Shown here piece after piece: positions 8,277-18,970 of a stretch of 64,000 nucleotides of DNA. A model generated the notes under the pieces. That model was not told the DNA's origin. It searched no databases and worked only from the letters and a program-made list of their open reading frames with translations. Source of the DNA: AC-32 sp963813435 (GTDB taxonomy: Bacteria; Actinomycetota; Thermoleophilia; Gaiellales; Gaiellaceae); NCBI GenBank assembly GCA_963813435.1, contig CAWEYY010000002.1, positions 496,001 to 560,000 on the forward strand, given 5' to 3'. Numbering within the stretch: the first letter of the stretch is position 1; each line of letters begins with the position of its first letter. A program made the position numbers and the translations under genes.

Positions 8277-8998
8277 GTGAAGACCTGGAAGACCACGAGC
8301 GTGACCAGCGCTCCGAGGACGGCTCCGTACGTCACCTCGAGCGCGGAATGCACTCCGGATTCGACTCTCGTCTGCGCCACGAGCAGCGCCATGATGAAAC
8401 ACAGCGACGAGATCAGGAAGCGATGCTCATCTCCGGCGATCAGGGTTGCGGCCATCCAGCCGGCGAACGCGACCGCCGCGTGCCCGGAGGGAAGCCCGCC
8501 CCGAAGCGGCCGGCCGCGCCCCGTGTAGGCCTTGGCTGCGATCACGACGATGATCGTCACCACGAGCGCGATCACCGTCAGCTCGGCGGGGGCGTCGCGC
8601 AACCGGTCGAAGTAGCGCGAGGTTCCGTGGGCGATCTGGCCGGAGAAGACGAGGTAACCCACGGCGATCGCGTTGACCGTCGCGATCAGGACCGCGCCCG
8701 CGGCGATGTCCTTCGCGAGCTTCGCGAGCGGGTCGAACGACGTCGTCGCCACGTCGATTGCCTGCTCGAGCGCCGAGTTGATCATCTCCGTGATGAAGAC
8801 GAATGCGATCGCAAGCAGGAGCGCGATCAGTTCGAGCTTGTCCACGTCCAGTGCAAGGGCCGCAACGAGGACGACGACGGCGGCGAGGAAGTGGATCCGC
8901 ATGTTCCGCTGGGTGCGGAGCACGTGGATGATCCCCTCGAAGGCGAAGTTGAAGCTCTCGAGCAGGGACTGTGCCCTGCGGTGGCTCATGCGCTCCAT
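8273..8998 (-). CDS. Diacylglycerol/undecaprenol kinase fused to PAP2 phosphatase
   Basis: This 241-residue integral membrane protein has two domains. Residues 1-115 are a prokaryotic lipid kinase of the DgkA type, with the signature EMINSALEQAID and three membrane helices. Residues 125-241 are a PAP2 acid phosphatase with the K-x6-RP motif (KAYTGRGRP), PSGH, and a third motif with RVESGVH. The kinase would phosphorylate undecaprenol and the phosphatase would dephosphorylate a lipid (pyro)phosphate, so both could act in carrier-lipid recycling (inference). The third PAP2 motif has Glu where Asp is usual. The start may be ATG 8998 or ATG 8989, the latter overlapping the ybeY stop. Confidence 0.85.
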   Translation of the reverse strand: MERMSHRRAQSLLESFNFAFEGIIHVLRTQRNMRIHFLAAVVVLVAALALDVDKLELIALLLAIAFVFITEMINSALEQAIDVATTSFDPLAKLAKDIAAGAVLIATVNAIAVGYLVFSGQIAHGTSRYFDRLRDAPAELTVIALVVTIIVVIAAKAYTGRGRPLRGGLPSGHAAVAFAGWMAATLIAGDEHRFLISSLCFIMALLVAQTRVESGVHSALEVTYGAVLGALVTLVVFQVFT

Positions 8999-9363
8999 CG
9001 AGCCTCGTGGCGCTGCATCTCCGCGCCGTGGTCGTAGCCGATCAGGTGCAGGAGGCCGTGCACGAGCGGCCCGCGCCAGGCATCGCCGACGACCTGCGGG
9101 CAGAGGACCGCGTCTCCGAGCTGACGCGGGATCCCGGCCTCGAGCTGCTCGCGCCCGTCGATCGGAAACGAGAGCACGTCGGTCACTTCGTCGATGCCGA
9201 GGTGATCGCGCTTCAGGCTCCGCATCTCCTCCGGCCCGACGAAGTGCAGGCCGAGCTCGCCGTCCTCGACGCCCTCCTCCGCGAGCACCCGTTGCGCGAG
9301 TGCGACCGCGGCATCCTCCTCGACCTCGATTCCGCTCCGGTTCTCGACCTCGACCGCGACCAT
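8986..9363 (-). CDS. ybeY: Endoribonuclease YbeY
   Basis: This 125-residue metal-dependent RNase acts in 16S rRNA 3' maturation and ribosome quality control. The diagnostic motif HGLLHLIGYDH is near the C-terminus, and TDVLSFP is the usual preceding segment. It starts 2 bases after the phoH stop and overlaps the downstream kinase-phosphatase gene, so phoH, ybeY, dgk and cdd form one unit. Confidence 0.95.
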   Translation of the reverse strand: MVAVEVENRSGIEVEEDAAVALAQRVLAEEGVEDGELGLHFVGPEEMRSLKRDHLGIDEVTDVLSFPIDGREQLEAGIPRQLGDAVLCPQVVGDAWRGPLVHGLLHLIGYDHGAEMQRHEARWSA

Positions 9364-9365
9364 CG

Positions 9366-10325
9366 CTACCGGCGGCGCTGCGTGCCGGTCTCTTCGGCGT
9401 GAAGCTTGTACGCCTCGACGATCCGCTGGACGAGGCGATGCCGCACGACGTCCTCGTTCCCGAAGCGGATGAAGGCGATCCCGTCGATCGAGCCGAGGAT
9501 GTCCTGGACGTGGATCAGGCCTGATGCCTGCTCGCGCGGGAGGTCGATCTGGGTGACGTCGCCGGTGACGACGACCTTCGAGCCGAAGCCGAGCCGGGTC
9601 AGGAACATCTGCATCTGCTCGGGGCTCGTGTTCTGCGCTTCGTCGAGGATGATGAACGAGTCGTTCAGCGTCCTGCCGCGCATGAACGCGAGCGGCGCGA
9701 CCTCGATCGTGCCCTTCTCGATGTACGAGGTGAGCCGGTCCGGCTCGAGCATGTCGTAGAGCGCGTCGAACAACGGGCGCAGGTAGGGGTCGACCTTGGC
9801 GAGGATGTCGCCGGGAAGGAAGCCGAGCCGCTCGCCGGCCTCGACCGCGGGGCGGGTGAGGATGATCCGCCCGACCTCACGGTCGGAGAGAGCCGCGACC
9901 GCGAGCGCCATCGCGAGGTAGGTCTTGCCCGTGCCGGCGGGGCCAATCGCGAACGTCACCGTGTGCTTCCTCATCGAGTCGACATAGCGCTTCTGGTTGA
10001 CCGTCTTCGGCGAGATGCGCTTGCCCCGGTGGCGCCAGACGACGTCCTCGAAGACCTCACGCAGGTCCTCTGCCTGGTCGAGCGCGGCGAGCACGGCGTC
10101 GACCGTGCTCGGGTCGATCTCGTGTCCGCCCTCCACGAGCTCGCCGAGCTCGTCGATCACCGCGCGCGCCTGCGCCACGTCGGGGTCGGTGCCTTCGATG
10201 GTCAGGCGGTTTCCGCGCAGGAGGATCGTGCAGCGGAGGCGCTCACGGAGCGCCTCGAGGACGCCGTCGCCGACCGTCGCGAGCTCGGCTGCCACGTCGT
10301 TCGAGACCGAGAGAACTTCCTGCAC
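9366..10325 (-). CDS. phoH: PhoH-family ATPase
   Basis: This 319-residue protein is a PhoH-like P-loop ATPase associated with RNA metabolism. Walker A is IGPAGTGKT near residue 142, Walker B is FIILDEAQN, and VVTGDVTQIDLP is the family signature after Walker B. About 120 residues before the ATPase form the usual PhoH N-terminal domain. GTG at 10325 has GAGG upstream. It is first in the unit that runs into ybeY. Confidence 0.93.
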   Translation of the reverse strand: MQEVLSVSNDVAAELATVGDGVLEALRERLRCTILLRGNRLTIEGTDPDVAQARAVIDELGELVEGGHEIDPSTVDAVLAALDQAEDLREVFEDVVWRHRGKRISPKTVNQKRYVDSMRKHTVTFAIGPAGTGKTYLAMALAVAALSDREVGRIILTRPAVEAGERLGFLPGDILAKVDPYLRPLFDALYDMLEPDRLTSYIEKGTIEVAPLAFMRGRTLNDSFIILDEAQNTSPEQMQMFLTRLGFGSKVVVTGDVTQIDLPREQASGLIHVQDILGSIDGIAFIRFGNEDVVRHRLVQRIVEAYKLHAEETGTQRRR

Positions 10326-10396
10326 AGAGCCTCAGTGTAGGCGGTGGGCCGGGCCTCGGACCCTCGCCGGAGATGTCACAGAAACGGCGCGCTTCC

Positions 10397-10460
10397 GTGA
10401 CACACCCGTGCGTCTTTCCTCGTTACGCTCGCAGCGGGGAGGAGGCTGGGCGCGCCTTAA
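10397..10460 (-). repeat. Dispersed repeat family A, copy A2
   Basis: This copy starts directly after the nucleotidyltransferase stop codon. On the minus strand it begins TTAAGGCGCGCCCAGCCTCC and ends with CGCACGGGTGTGTCAC. It aligns with A1 along its whole length and with A3 in reverse orientation. It fills the gap before phoH. Confidence 0.65.
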
Positions 10461-11075
10461 TCAGAGCGAGCCGAGCCAGGGGTCGTCCGGGTGCACGATC
10501 TCGAGTGCCTCGCGGAGCCAGGCCCGCTGCTCGGGAGCGAGCTCGCCGAGGGCCTGGCGGAAATCGTGCTCGTCCTTGTCGAGGTGGTGCTTCGCCTTGT
10601 AGAGAAGCTGGATCTCGGGCACGACGATCGGCGTCCCGATGGCCGTCCGGGTCGTGAGCTCCTCGACCGGGCGCCTCACCCGCTCGTCGCGGCGGCAGAT
10701 CCAGACGCCGTCCTCGACGTCGTTCAGGAAGAACTCGATCTCTCCCGGGATCGGATCCCACGGCTCCTCGATCGGCCCCGCGTCCAGCGGCCGGACCAGC
10801 ACCTGATGGATCGGGAGGGCGAGCCACTCCCGCTCGCGCCACGGCGACCAGCCGGCCTCGAGCGACTTGAAGAGGTCGCGGCCCTCGAAGTACGCGCCGA
10901 TCGAAGCCTGGTCCGAGCGGAAGATCCCGATCTCGACGTCCTCGTGCTCTCGCGTTTGCTCCCCGAGGAAGAGATCGATCGCCCACCCTCCGCAGACGAA
11001 CCAGTGATGCGGAAAGGCTTCGAGCTCGCGCAGAGCGGACGCGAGCTCCGCGGATCCCTCCGGCGAGCGGCTCAG
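10461..11075 (-). CDS. Nucleotidyltransferase-superfamily protein with a probable CTG start
   Basis: The conserved core HHWFVCGGWAIDLFLG followed by TREHEDVEIGIF is the GG/W...hDhD arrangement of aminoglycoside-2''-type nucleotidyltransferases. A typical C-terminal segment, LLYKAKHHLDKDEHDFRQAL, closes the protein. Small nucleotidyl transfer is the family activity; no substrate can be assigned. The first ATG/GTG/TTG in frame (GTG 10802) would cut off the catalytic core, so the gene must begin upstream. No ATG, GTG or TTG exists there. A CTG at 11075 overlaps the preceding stop as CTGA, imitating the ATGA/GTGA couplings seen elsewhere, and gives 204 residues. Confidence 0.72.
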   Translation of the reverse strand: MSRSPEGSAELASALRELEAFPHHWFVCGGWAIDLFLGEQTREHEDVEIGIFRSDQASIGAYFEGRDLFKSLEAGWSPWREREWLALPIHQVLVRPLDAGPIEEPWDPIPGEIEFFLNDVEDGVWICRRDERVRRPVEELTTRTAIGTPIVVPEIQLLYKAKHHLDKDEHDFRQALGELAPEQRAWLREALEIVHPDDPWLGSL

Positions 11076-11842
11076 GCCAGCTTCTCGCGGACGAGCTGGC
11101 TCACCGCGGAGCCGTCCGCGCGGCCGGACACCTGCGGCATCACGTCCGCCATGACGCGACCGATGTCGCGGACGTTCGTCGCCCCCACCTCGGCGATCGC
11201 GTCGTCGACGATCTCCTCGAGCTCCTCCTCGCTGAGCGGCTCGGGCATGAACTCCTCCAGCACGTCGAGCTCGCGCTCCTCCGCCTCGGCCTTCTCCTCG
11301 CGCCCGCCGGCGCGGAAGCCCTCGGCCGCCTCCTGGCGGCGCTTGCGCTCGCGCTGGAGCACCTGCAGCTCCTCGTCGTCGTGCAGCGGCCGCCGCAGGT
11401 CCTTCTCGGCGCTTCGCAGGCTGGCGAGGATCAGCCGGAGCGTGTCCCGCCGCTCGGCGTCGCGCGCAGCCATCGCTTCCTTGAGCTCCTTCTCGAGTCG
11501 CGCGATCAGGCTCATCCGGCCCAGTCCCCAGACCCGGCCGCCGAGCAGGTGCCAGTGGAGATGGAAGACCGTCTGGCCGCCGCCTTCGCCGACGTTGAGG
11601 ACGATTCGATAGTCGTCGAGGCCGGCCTCCTTCGCGGTCTCGGCCACGAACGCGAGCATCCGCGCAGCCTCCTCGGGCGGAAACTCCGAGACGTCGCGGA
11701 AGGTGTCCACATGCCGCTCGGGGATCACGAGCAGGTGCGTCTCCGCCTTCGGGTTGATGTCCCGAATGGCGACGAAGCCGTCGGCTGAATGGACGTGATC
11801 GCCCTCGCGGACGAGCTGGCAGAAGAGGCAGTCGTCAGGCAG
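11072..11842 (-). CDS. HIT-family protein fused in frame to GatB/YqeY domain
   Basis: Residues 1-109 are a HIT nucleotide hydrolase/transferase, with the zinc-type start CLFCQLV and the catalytic triad HLHWHLL. No stop follows; after a short GGRVWGLGR linker the same frame becomes a YqeY domain (147 residues, MSLIARLEKELKEAM to the end), the tRNA-amidotransferase-associated fold. An internal ATG at 11515 could also produce YqeY alone, but I see only a weak ribosome site there. The HIT part lacks ATG/GTG/TTG; a CTG at 11842 stands 9 bases after a perfect AGGAGG, overlapping the end of mtaB. The fusion and the CTG start are both unusual. Confidence 0.75.
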   Translation of the reverse strand: MPDDCLFCQLVREGDHVHSADGFVAIRDINPKAETHLLVIPERHVDTFRDVSEFPPEEAARMLAFVAETAKEAGLDDYRIVLNVGEGGGQTVFHLHWHLLGGRVWGLGRMSLIARLEKELKEAMAARDAERRDTLRLILASLRSAEKDLRRPLHDDEELQVLQRERKRRQEAAEGFRAGGREEKAEAEERELDVLEEFMPEPLSEEELEEIVDDAIAEVGATNVRDIGRVMADVMPQVSGRADGSAVSQLVREKLA

Positions 11843-13025
11843 CGAGGATCCCCTCCTCGGTGACCGCGCGCCCGCGGACAGGCACGAGCTCGCCGACCTC
11901 TCCGCGAACGAGCCACGGCGAGTAGTCGTCGCCGTAGCCGCGGCCCGGCCGGTCGATGAGGACGACGTCCTCGCAGCCGACCTTCGTGCGCCAGCGCTCG
12001 CGGCTCGCGACCTGCGAGAGATCGCGCAGGCGTTTGCCGCGCTCCCGCTTGACCTCGCGCGGCACCGTGTCGGCCGCCGCCGTCTCCGTTCCGGGTCGCG
12101 GCGAGTACGGGAAGACGTGCACCTTCGAGATCCCGGCCAGACGAACCACGTCGAGCGTGCGCGCAAAGGCCGCGTCGTCCTCGTCCGGGAAACCGACGAT
12201 CACGTCGCTCGTCAGGTTGAAGTCGCCGAGCGGCGCCACGCGGCGCAGGAACGTGGCCGCGTCGTAGCGCCGCCCCATCGCATGTAGGACGCTGTCGTCG
12301 CCGGACTGAAGAGGCACGTGCAGATGGCGCGACACGACAGGTGTCTCTCGCAGCGCGCGCACCAAATCGACGTTGACGTGGTTGACCTCGATCGACGAGA
12401 GCCGCAGGCGCGCCAGCCCGGGAGTCGCGCCCGCCGCGCGGACGAGCTGCGGAAGCGCGAAGCCCGCCTCGCGGTCGCGGTAGCAGCCGAGGTTGATCCC
12501 GGTCAGCACGACCTCGCGGTGACCCTGCTCGACGCGCCGCCTCACCTCGGCGAGCACGGCCCCGGCCCTGCGGCTGCGGGAAGGCCCGCGCACGAGCGGG
12601 ATGACGCAGAACGCGCACGAGAAGCTGCAGCCGTCCTGCACCTTGACGAAGGCGCGGACGCGGTCGAGCCGGGCGTCGGCCTGCACGCAGCCGATAGCCC
12701 CCACGTCACGAGCCACGAAGTCCGGCGTCTCCTCGCTGCGACGGGCGACGACGACCACGTTCTCGGGCAGCCCCGCGAAGCCGTCGGCCGACAGGTTCGC
12801 TCCGCACCCCGTGACGTACACGCGCGCGTGCGTCCGGGCGGCACGAGACGCGGCCTGGCGCGACTTCGAGACCGCTTCGTGCGTGACGCAGCAGGTGTTG
12901 ATGACGGCGACGTCAGCCCCGTCCTCGACCTCCGTGTGCCCGTCGCGCAGAAGGCGCTCGCGGACCGCCTGCGCATCCGCATAGGAGACCTTGCAGCCCA
13001 GAAAGCGAACCGAGAACCCAGCCAC
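11835..13025 (-). CDS. mtaB: tRNA t6A37 methylthiotransferase MtaB
   Basis: This 396-residue radical-SAM enzyme adds a methylthio group to N6-threonylcarbamoyl-adenosine 37 of tRNA. The N-terminal UPF0004 domain begins with FLGCKVSYADAQ and includes NTCCVTHEAV and VTGCGANL, holding the auxiliary-cluster cysteines. The radical-SAM cluster is CSFSCAFCVIP, followed by RGPSRSR. HLHVPLQSGDDSVL is the strongly conserved downstream segment. It follows prmA by 12 bases. The 16S methyltransferase RsmE often found between prmA and mtaB is absent here. Confidence 0.93.
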   Translation of the reverse strand: MAGFSVRFLGCKVSYADAQAVRERLLRDGHTEVEDGADVAVINTCCVTHEAVSKSRQAASRAARTHARVYVTGCGANLSADGFAGLPENVVVVARRSEETPDFVARDVGAIGCVQADARLDRVRAFVKVQDGCSFSCAFCVIPLVRGPSRSRRAGAVLAEVRRRVEQGHREVVLTGINLGCYRDREAGFALPQLVRAAGATPGLARLRLSSIEVNHVNVDLVRALRETPVVSRHLHVPLQSGDDSVLHAMGRRYDAATFLRRVAPLGDFNLTSDVIVGFPDEDDAAFARTLDVVRLAGISKVHVFPYSPRPGTETAAADTVPREVKRERGKRLRDLSQVASRERWRTKVGCEDVVLIDRPGRGYGDDYSPWLVRGEVGELVPVRGRAVTEEGILAA

Positions 13026-13037
13026 GGCGCTGCCACT

Positions 13038-13784
13038 CTACTCCTCGTGCCGAAGCAGGTCTGCGGCCCAGCCGTCCGCAACGCGTCGCGCCACGGGCCT
13101 GAATCCCGCGAGCGCGGGCCCCTCGGATTCGTCATAGCCGGACGTGATGAGCACGGCGCAGTCGAGCCGCGGAGCAAGCCGGTCGAGAAACTCCCGCGAG
13201 ACGTTGGCCGTGACGGCCTCGGCGCGGGGAAGCGGCTCGGCGAGAGCATCGGCGAGGCGCACGTCGAGTTCCACGCCGTTGGCGTCCGCGTTCCGTCGCG
13301 TTGCCTCGAGCGCCGCGTCCTCGACGTCGAGCGCCGTGATCGGAGAGAACCCGAGACGCGCGGCGCACACGGCGAGCACGCCCGAGCCGCACCCGATGTC
13401 GAGCAGGCTCGACGGCTCGAGCTCGAGCAGCAGCTGCAGGCAGAGCCGCGTCGTCGCGTGCCCGCCCGTCCCGAAGGCGCGGCCTGGGTCGATCACGACG
13501 GCGGTTGCGTCGCCCGGCGGCTCCTCCCAGGGAGGGCCGACCCAGAGCGGGCCGACTCGAACCGGCCGGTGGAACGCGCGCCAGCGGTCCTCCCAGCCAA
13601 GCTCGACGTCCTCCACGCGCACCGTGCTGAAGGCGGCCCAGAGCCGCTCCTCGCCGCCGCTGTCCGTGTAGGCGGCGAGCTCGATCCCGTCCGCGGTCTC
13701 CCGCTCCTCGAAACCCTCGGGGAACAGCTCGATCATCAGGCCCCGCGCGATCTCCGCACGCTCGGGTGAGACCGTCGCGGCCAC
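13038..13784 (-). CDS. prmA: Ribosomal protein L11 methyltransferase PrmA
   Basis: This 248-residue S-adenosylmethionine methyltransferase matches PrmA. The SAM-binding motif is LLDIGCGSGVLAVCAARLG, preceded by DPGRAFGTGGHATTRL, the segment that distinguishes PrmA from other class I methyltransferases. It is somewhat shorter than the usual 290 or so residues. GTG at 13784 follows the dnaJ stop by 14 bases. It acts on free or ribosomal L11 in the cytoplasm. Confidence 0.92.
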   Translation of the reverse strand: MAATVSPERAEIARGLMIELFPEGFEERETADGIELAAYTDSGGEERLWAAFSTVRVEDVELGWEDRWRAFHRPVRVGPLWVGPPWEEPPGDATAVVIDPGRAFGTGGHATTRLCLQLLLELEPSSLLDIGCGSGVLAVCAARLGFSPITALDVEDAALEATRRNADANGVELDVRLADALAEPLPRAEAVTANVSREFLDRLAPRLDCAVLITSGYDESEGPALAGFRPVARRVADGWAADLLRHEE

Positions 13785-13798
13785 GCGGCGAAGCGGGC

Positions 13799-14917
13799 TC
13801 AGCGGAACGCGCTCTTCAGCTTCTCGAAGAACCCCTCATCCTGCTGGTAGGCCTCGTCGCCGGCCTTGTTCTCGAAGTCCTGGAGCAGCGTCCGCTGCTC
13901 CTCGGTCAGGCGGCGCGGCACCTGGACATTGACGAGCACGCGCTGGTCGCCGCGCCCGAAGCCCTGGAGGACCGGCATCCCGCGGCCGCGCAGCACGCGG
14001 ACGTCGCCCGGTTGCGTCCCTGGCTCGAACTCGAGCTCGACGTCGCCGCCGAGCGTCGGCACCTGCACCTTCGCTCCAAGGGCCGCCTGGGTCATCGTCA
14101 GGTCGACGGTCGTGAAGAGGTCGTTGCCCTCACGCACGAAGCGCGGGTCGGAACGGATCCGCACGAGCACGTACAGGTCGCCCGCGCGCCCGCCGAGCGC
14201 GCCTGCGTGACCCTCTCCGGAGACCCGGATCTGCTGCCCGTCGTGGATCCCGGGCGGGACGTCGACCTCGAGCGTCTTCTCCTCGACCACCCGTCCGGCG
14301 CCCTCGCACTCGCCGCACGGGTGTTCGATCACGCGGCCGGCGCCGCCGCAGCGAGGGCACGTCTGCCTGCGGACGAACTCGCCGAACACCGTTCGCGAAA
14401 CGTGCTCCACGTGGCCCACGCCCGCACAGGCCGGGCACGTCGCCAGCTCGGTTCCGGGCTCGGCGCCGCTGCCCTGGCACGTCGGGCACGAGACGGTGAC
14501 CGGGAACGGGATCTCGCGCGTGAGACCGCTCGCCGCCTCGGCAAGGTCGATCTCGATCTGGGCAGCCACGTCCGCACCGCGCACCCGCCCTACCCGCCCC
14601 CCGACCCCGAAGAGGTCGTCGCCGAAGAACGCGGAGAAGAGGTCGGAGAGGTCCCCGAAGTCGAAGCTCGTCGGCGTGAAGCCGCCGCTGCGCAGGCCCG
14701 CGTGCCCGTACCGGTCGTAGAGCTGTCGCGTCTCCGGCTTGGAGAGAACCTCGTAGGCCTCGACCACCTCGCGGAACCGCTCCTCCGCGTCGGGCTGGTC
14801 GGAGACGTCCGGATGGACGCTGCGCGCGAGCCGGCGGAACGCCTTCTTGATCTCGGCCTGCTCGGCCGAGCGCTCGACGCCGAGGATCTCGTAGTAGTCG
14901 CGCTGGGTGGTCGCCAT
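13799..14917 (-). CDS. dnaJ: Chaperone DnaJ
   Basis: This 372-residue type I J-protein has a J domain at residues 5-70 with the HPD tripeptide (SVHPDVSD), a short Gly/Phe stretch (SAFFGDDLFGVGG), a zinc domain with four CxxCxGxG repeats (CPTCQGSG, CPACAGVG, CPRCGGAG, CGECEGAG), and C-terminal substrate-binding domains. It stimulates DnaK ATP hydrolysis in protein folding. ATG at 14917 is preferred over GTG 14920. It follows hrcA, giving the standard hrcA-dnaJ order without grpE and dnaK. Confidence 0.96.
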   Translation of the reverse strand: MATTQRDYYEILGVERSAEQAEIKKAFRRLARSVHPDVSDQPDAEERFREVVEAYEVLSKPETRQLYDRYGHAGLRSGGFTPTSFDFGDLSDLFSAFFGDDLFGVGGRVGRVRGADVAAQIEIDLAEAASGLTREIPFPVTVSCPTCQGSGAEPGTELATCPACAGVGHVEHVSRTVFGEFVRRQTCPRCGGAGRVIEHPCGECEGAGRVVEEKTLEVDVPPGIHDGQQIRVSGEGHAGALGGRAGDLYVLVRIRSDPRFVREGNDLFTTVDLTMTQAALGAKVQVPTLGGDVELEFEPGTQPGDVRVLRGRGMPVLQGFGRGDQRVLVNVQVPRRLTEEQRTLLQDFENKAGDEAYQQDEGFFEKLKSAFR

Positions 14918-14989
14918 CACGCCAAGCGTAGCCCTGCCCTAGGAGGGCCTGGCGGAACCCCAGCTGTGCCGTCGCCCCACCAATCCCTC

Positions 14990-16036
14990 CTAGTTGTCCT
15001 CGTAGATCTCCTCGACGAACAGGGAGAGCTCGTGCGCGGCCCCCCGCACCGAGCGGAGCGCCTTCTCGTAGTCCATCCGCACCGGCCCGAGGAGCGTGAC
15101 GGCGCCGAGCGTACGGTTCGTAAGCCCGTAGGACGCGCCGACGAGGGCGAGGTCCCGCATCGCGGGATGGTCGAGCTCCGGGCCGACGCGCACGAACGGG
15201 CGCCGCGGGTCGAGCGCCTGGCTCACGACCTCGAGCAGGGCCGCGCGCGTCTCGAGCACCTCGAGCAGCCGCTGGTAGGCCTCGAGCTCCTCGGAGCGCA
15301 GGTCTTCGAGCAACCCGGCCGTGCCGCCGACGTAGAGGCTCTGCTCCTCGCTCGCGAACGTCTCGGCGAAGAGCGCCCTGACCGGCTCGAGGAACGCGCG
15401 CTCGCGCGGGTCGAGGCTCGGGTCGTCGAGCCGCCGCCGAAGGACGCTGCTGCCGAGGTCGAGGCCGACGAGCCGCTCGTTGACGTACTGCGCCGCCCAG
15501 TTCGCAAGCCCGGGGTCGACCGGATCCGGGAAGCGGTGGACGCGCTTCGTGACGTTTCCGGTCGAGGTGATGACGACGACCATCGCCACCTCCGGCTGCA
15601 GGAGGAGCACCTCGACGTGGCGGACAGTCGTGCTGCCGAGGGCGGGCGCCGAGACGAGCGCGAGCAGACGGGTCAGGTCCGAGAGCATCTCGGTGGTCGC
15701 CTGGAGCGCGTCGTCGACCTCGTTCCGTGCCGCGCGCAGGTCGAGCGGGAAGCCCTCCGGCTGCGGCTCGAGCCGCTCGAGCAGGCGGTCGGCGTAGTAG
15801 CGGTAGCCGCGCTCGGTCGGGACGCGGCCGGCCGACGTGTGCGGGTGCGTCAACAGGCCGAAGGCCTCGAGCACGGCGAGCTCGCTCCGGACTGTCGACG
15901 GCGAGACCTCGAGCCGCATCCGCTCGAGGAGCGTCCGCGAGCCGACCGGGTCGCCGGTCGCGACGTAGCCCTCGACGACGCCTCGCAACACCTCACGCTG
16001 TCGTTGGGTGAGCTCGATCTCGCCTGCACCGCGCAT
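14990..16036 (-). CDS. hrcA: Heat-inducible transcription repressor HrcA
   Basis: This 348-residue repressor has an N-terminal winged helix (LTQRQREVLRGVVEGYVATG, then VGSRTLLERM and SPSTVRSELAVLE) followed by the HTSAGRVPTERGYRYYAD segment that marks HrcA. It normally represses heat-shock genes by binding CIRCE elements. I found no CIRCE inverted repeat upstream of hrcA or dnaJ in this window, so its targets, probably groEL/dnaK operons, are elsewhere. It lies 11 bases after hemW. Confidence 0.95.
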   Translation of the reverse strand: MRGAGEIELTQRQREVLRGVVEGYVATGDPVGSRTLLERMRLEVSPSTVRSELAVLEAFGLLTHPHTSAGRVPTERGYRYYADRLLERLEPQPEGFPLDLRAARNEVDDALQATTEMLSDLTRLLALVSAPALGSTTVRHVEVLLLQPEVAMVVVITSTGNVTKRVHRFPDPVDPGLANWAAQYVNERLVGLDLGSSVLRRRLDDPSLDPRERAFLEPVRALFAETFASEEQSLYVGGTAGLLEDLRSEELEAYQRLLEVLETRAALLEVVSQALDPRRPFVRVGPELDHPAMRDLALVGASYGLTNRTLGAVTLLGPVRMDYEKALRSVRGAAHELSLFVEEIYEDN

Positions 16037-16047
16037 TTGCAGGAATT

Positions 16048-17159
16048 TTATGCGAGCAGCTCCGCCGTGACGCCGCCGCCGAGAAATCGGCCTCGCGAGG
16101 TCAGCGCGAGGGCGCTCTCCCGGTGCCGCACGAGCCCTGCTCGCTCGAGGCGCTCGACGGCCGACCAGTCGACCGCGCTCTCGAGCCCTGACACGGCCAG
16201 CGGCTCGTCGAGGCGCAGGCCGAGGAGCACGCGCTCGCTCTGCAGCACCTCGCTGGAGAGCTCCTCCAGCTCTCGTGCGGGGCTCCGTCCCGCTTGCAGC
16301 GCCGCGAGGTACTCGCCGAGCCTGGGCGTCGTGCGCCAGCGGCGCCCGTCGATCGTCGAGACCGCGCCGATCCCGAGGCCGAGGTAGTCACGCCCACGCC
16401 AGTAGGCGAGGTTGTGGCGGGAGCGCAGGTCTCGCCCGTCGGCGAGCTCCGGCGACCGGCAGAAGTTCGCGGTCTCGTACCAGCGGTAGCCGGCCGTTCC
16501 GACCCCCTCGACGACGCGCTCGAAGTACGTCTCCATCGCCTCCGCCTGGCGCGCGAGCTCGTCGCCGTGCGCGTGCGTGAAGCGGGTGCCCGGCTTCGCC
16601 TCGAGCTCGTAGCAGGAGAGGTGCTCCGGCTCGAGCTCGAGCGCAGCACTCAGGTCGGCGTCGAGGTCGGCGGGGCTCTGGCCCGGGATCCCGTAGATCA
16701 GGTCGAGCGAGACGTTGTCGAAGCCGGCGGTGCGCAGCGCGGAGACCGCGCCGCGAACATCGTCCGGGCCGGCCTGGCGGTCGAGCACCTCGAGCAGGCG
16801 AGGCTGGAAGCTCTGCGCGCCGACCGAGACGCGCGTCACGCCGGCCTCGCGCAGAAGCGCGGCGAGCGTGGGCGTGACGGTCTCCGGGTTCGCCTCGACG
16901 GTCACCTCGGCCGCGGGCGGCAAGGCTCGCAGCAGGCGCGAGAGGTGCGTGGGCTCCGTGAACGTCGGCGTGCCGCCGCCGAGGAAGACGCTCTCCAGCC
17001 GCGGCGCGAGCACCCCGCCCTCGAGCGCGAGCTCGGCGAGCAGCGCGTCGACGTATGCGCGGTGCTGCCCGCGCCGCCCGACGACCGTGACGAAGTCGCA
17101 GTAGCCGCACCTCGACGAGCAAAACGGCAGGTGCACGTACAGATGCCTGACGCCCGCGC

Positions 17160-17163
<4 letters not shown>
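16048..17163 (-). CDS. hemW: Radical-SAM haem chaperone HemW
   Basis: This 371-residue protein has the radical-SAM motif CSSRCGYCDF near the N-terminus, followed by SVFLGGGTPTF and, later, GIPGQSPADL. It belongs to the HemN/HemW family. The CxxxCxxC followed by DF, the short N-terminus and the position before hrcA fit HemW, a haem-binding protein, rather than coproporphyrinogen dehydrogenase. GTG at 17163 overlaps the lepA stop (GTGA) and starts right before the first conserved strand (HLYVHLPFC). The longer frame above it lies inside lepA. Confidence 0.9.
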
Positions 17164-18947
<1,784 letters not shown>

Positions 18948-18970
18948 CGGCGTGGAGCGTAGCGGCGGGC

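Noticed and set aside
10423..10986. Minus-strand 187-residue frame over the nucleotidyltransferase
   Set aside because: It is out of frame with the recognisable nucleotidyltransferase core and is a low-complexity Arg/Ala/Gly reading.
14918..16047. CIRCE element near hrcA and dnaJ
   Set aside because: No TTAGCACTC-N9-GAGTGCTAA-like inverted repeat is present in the short gaps upstream of either gene.
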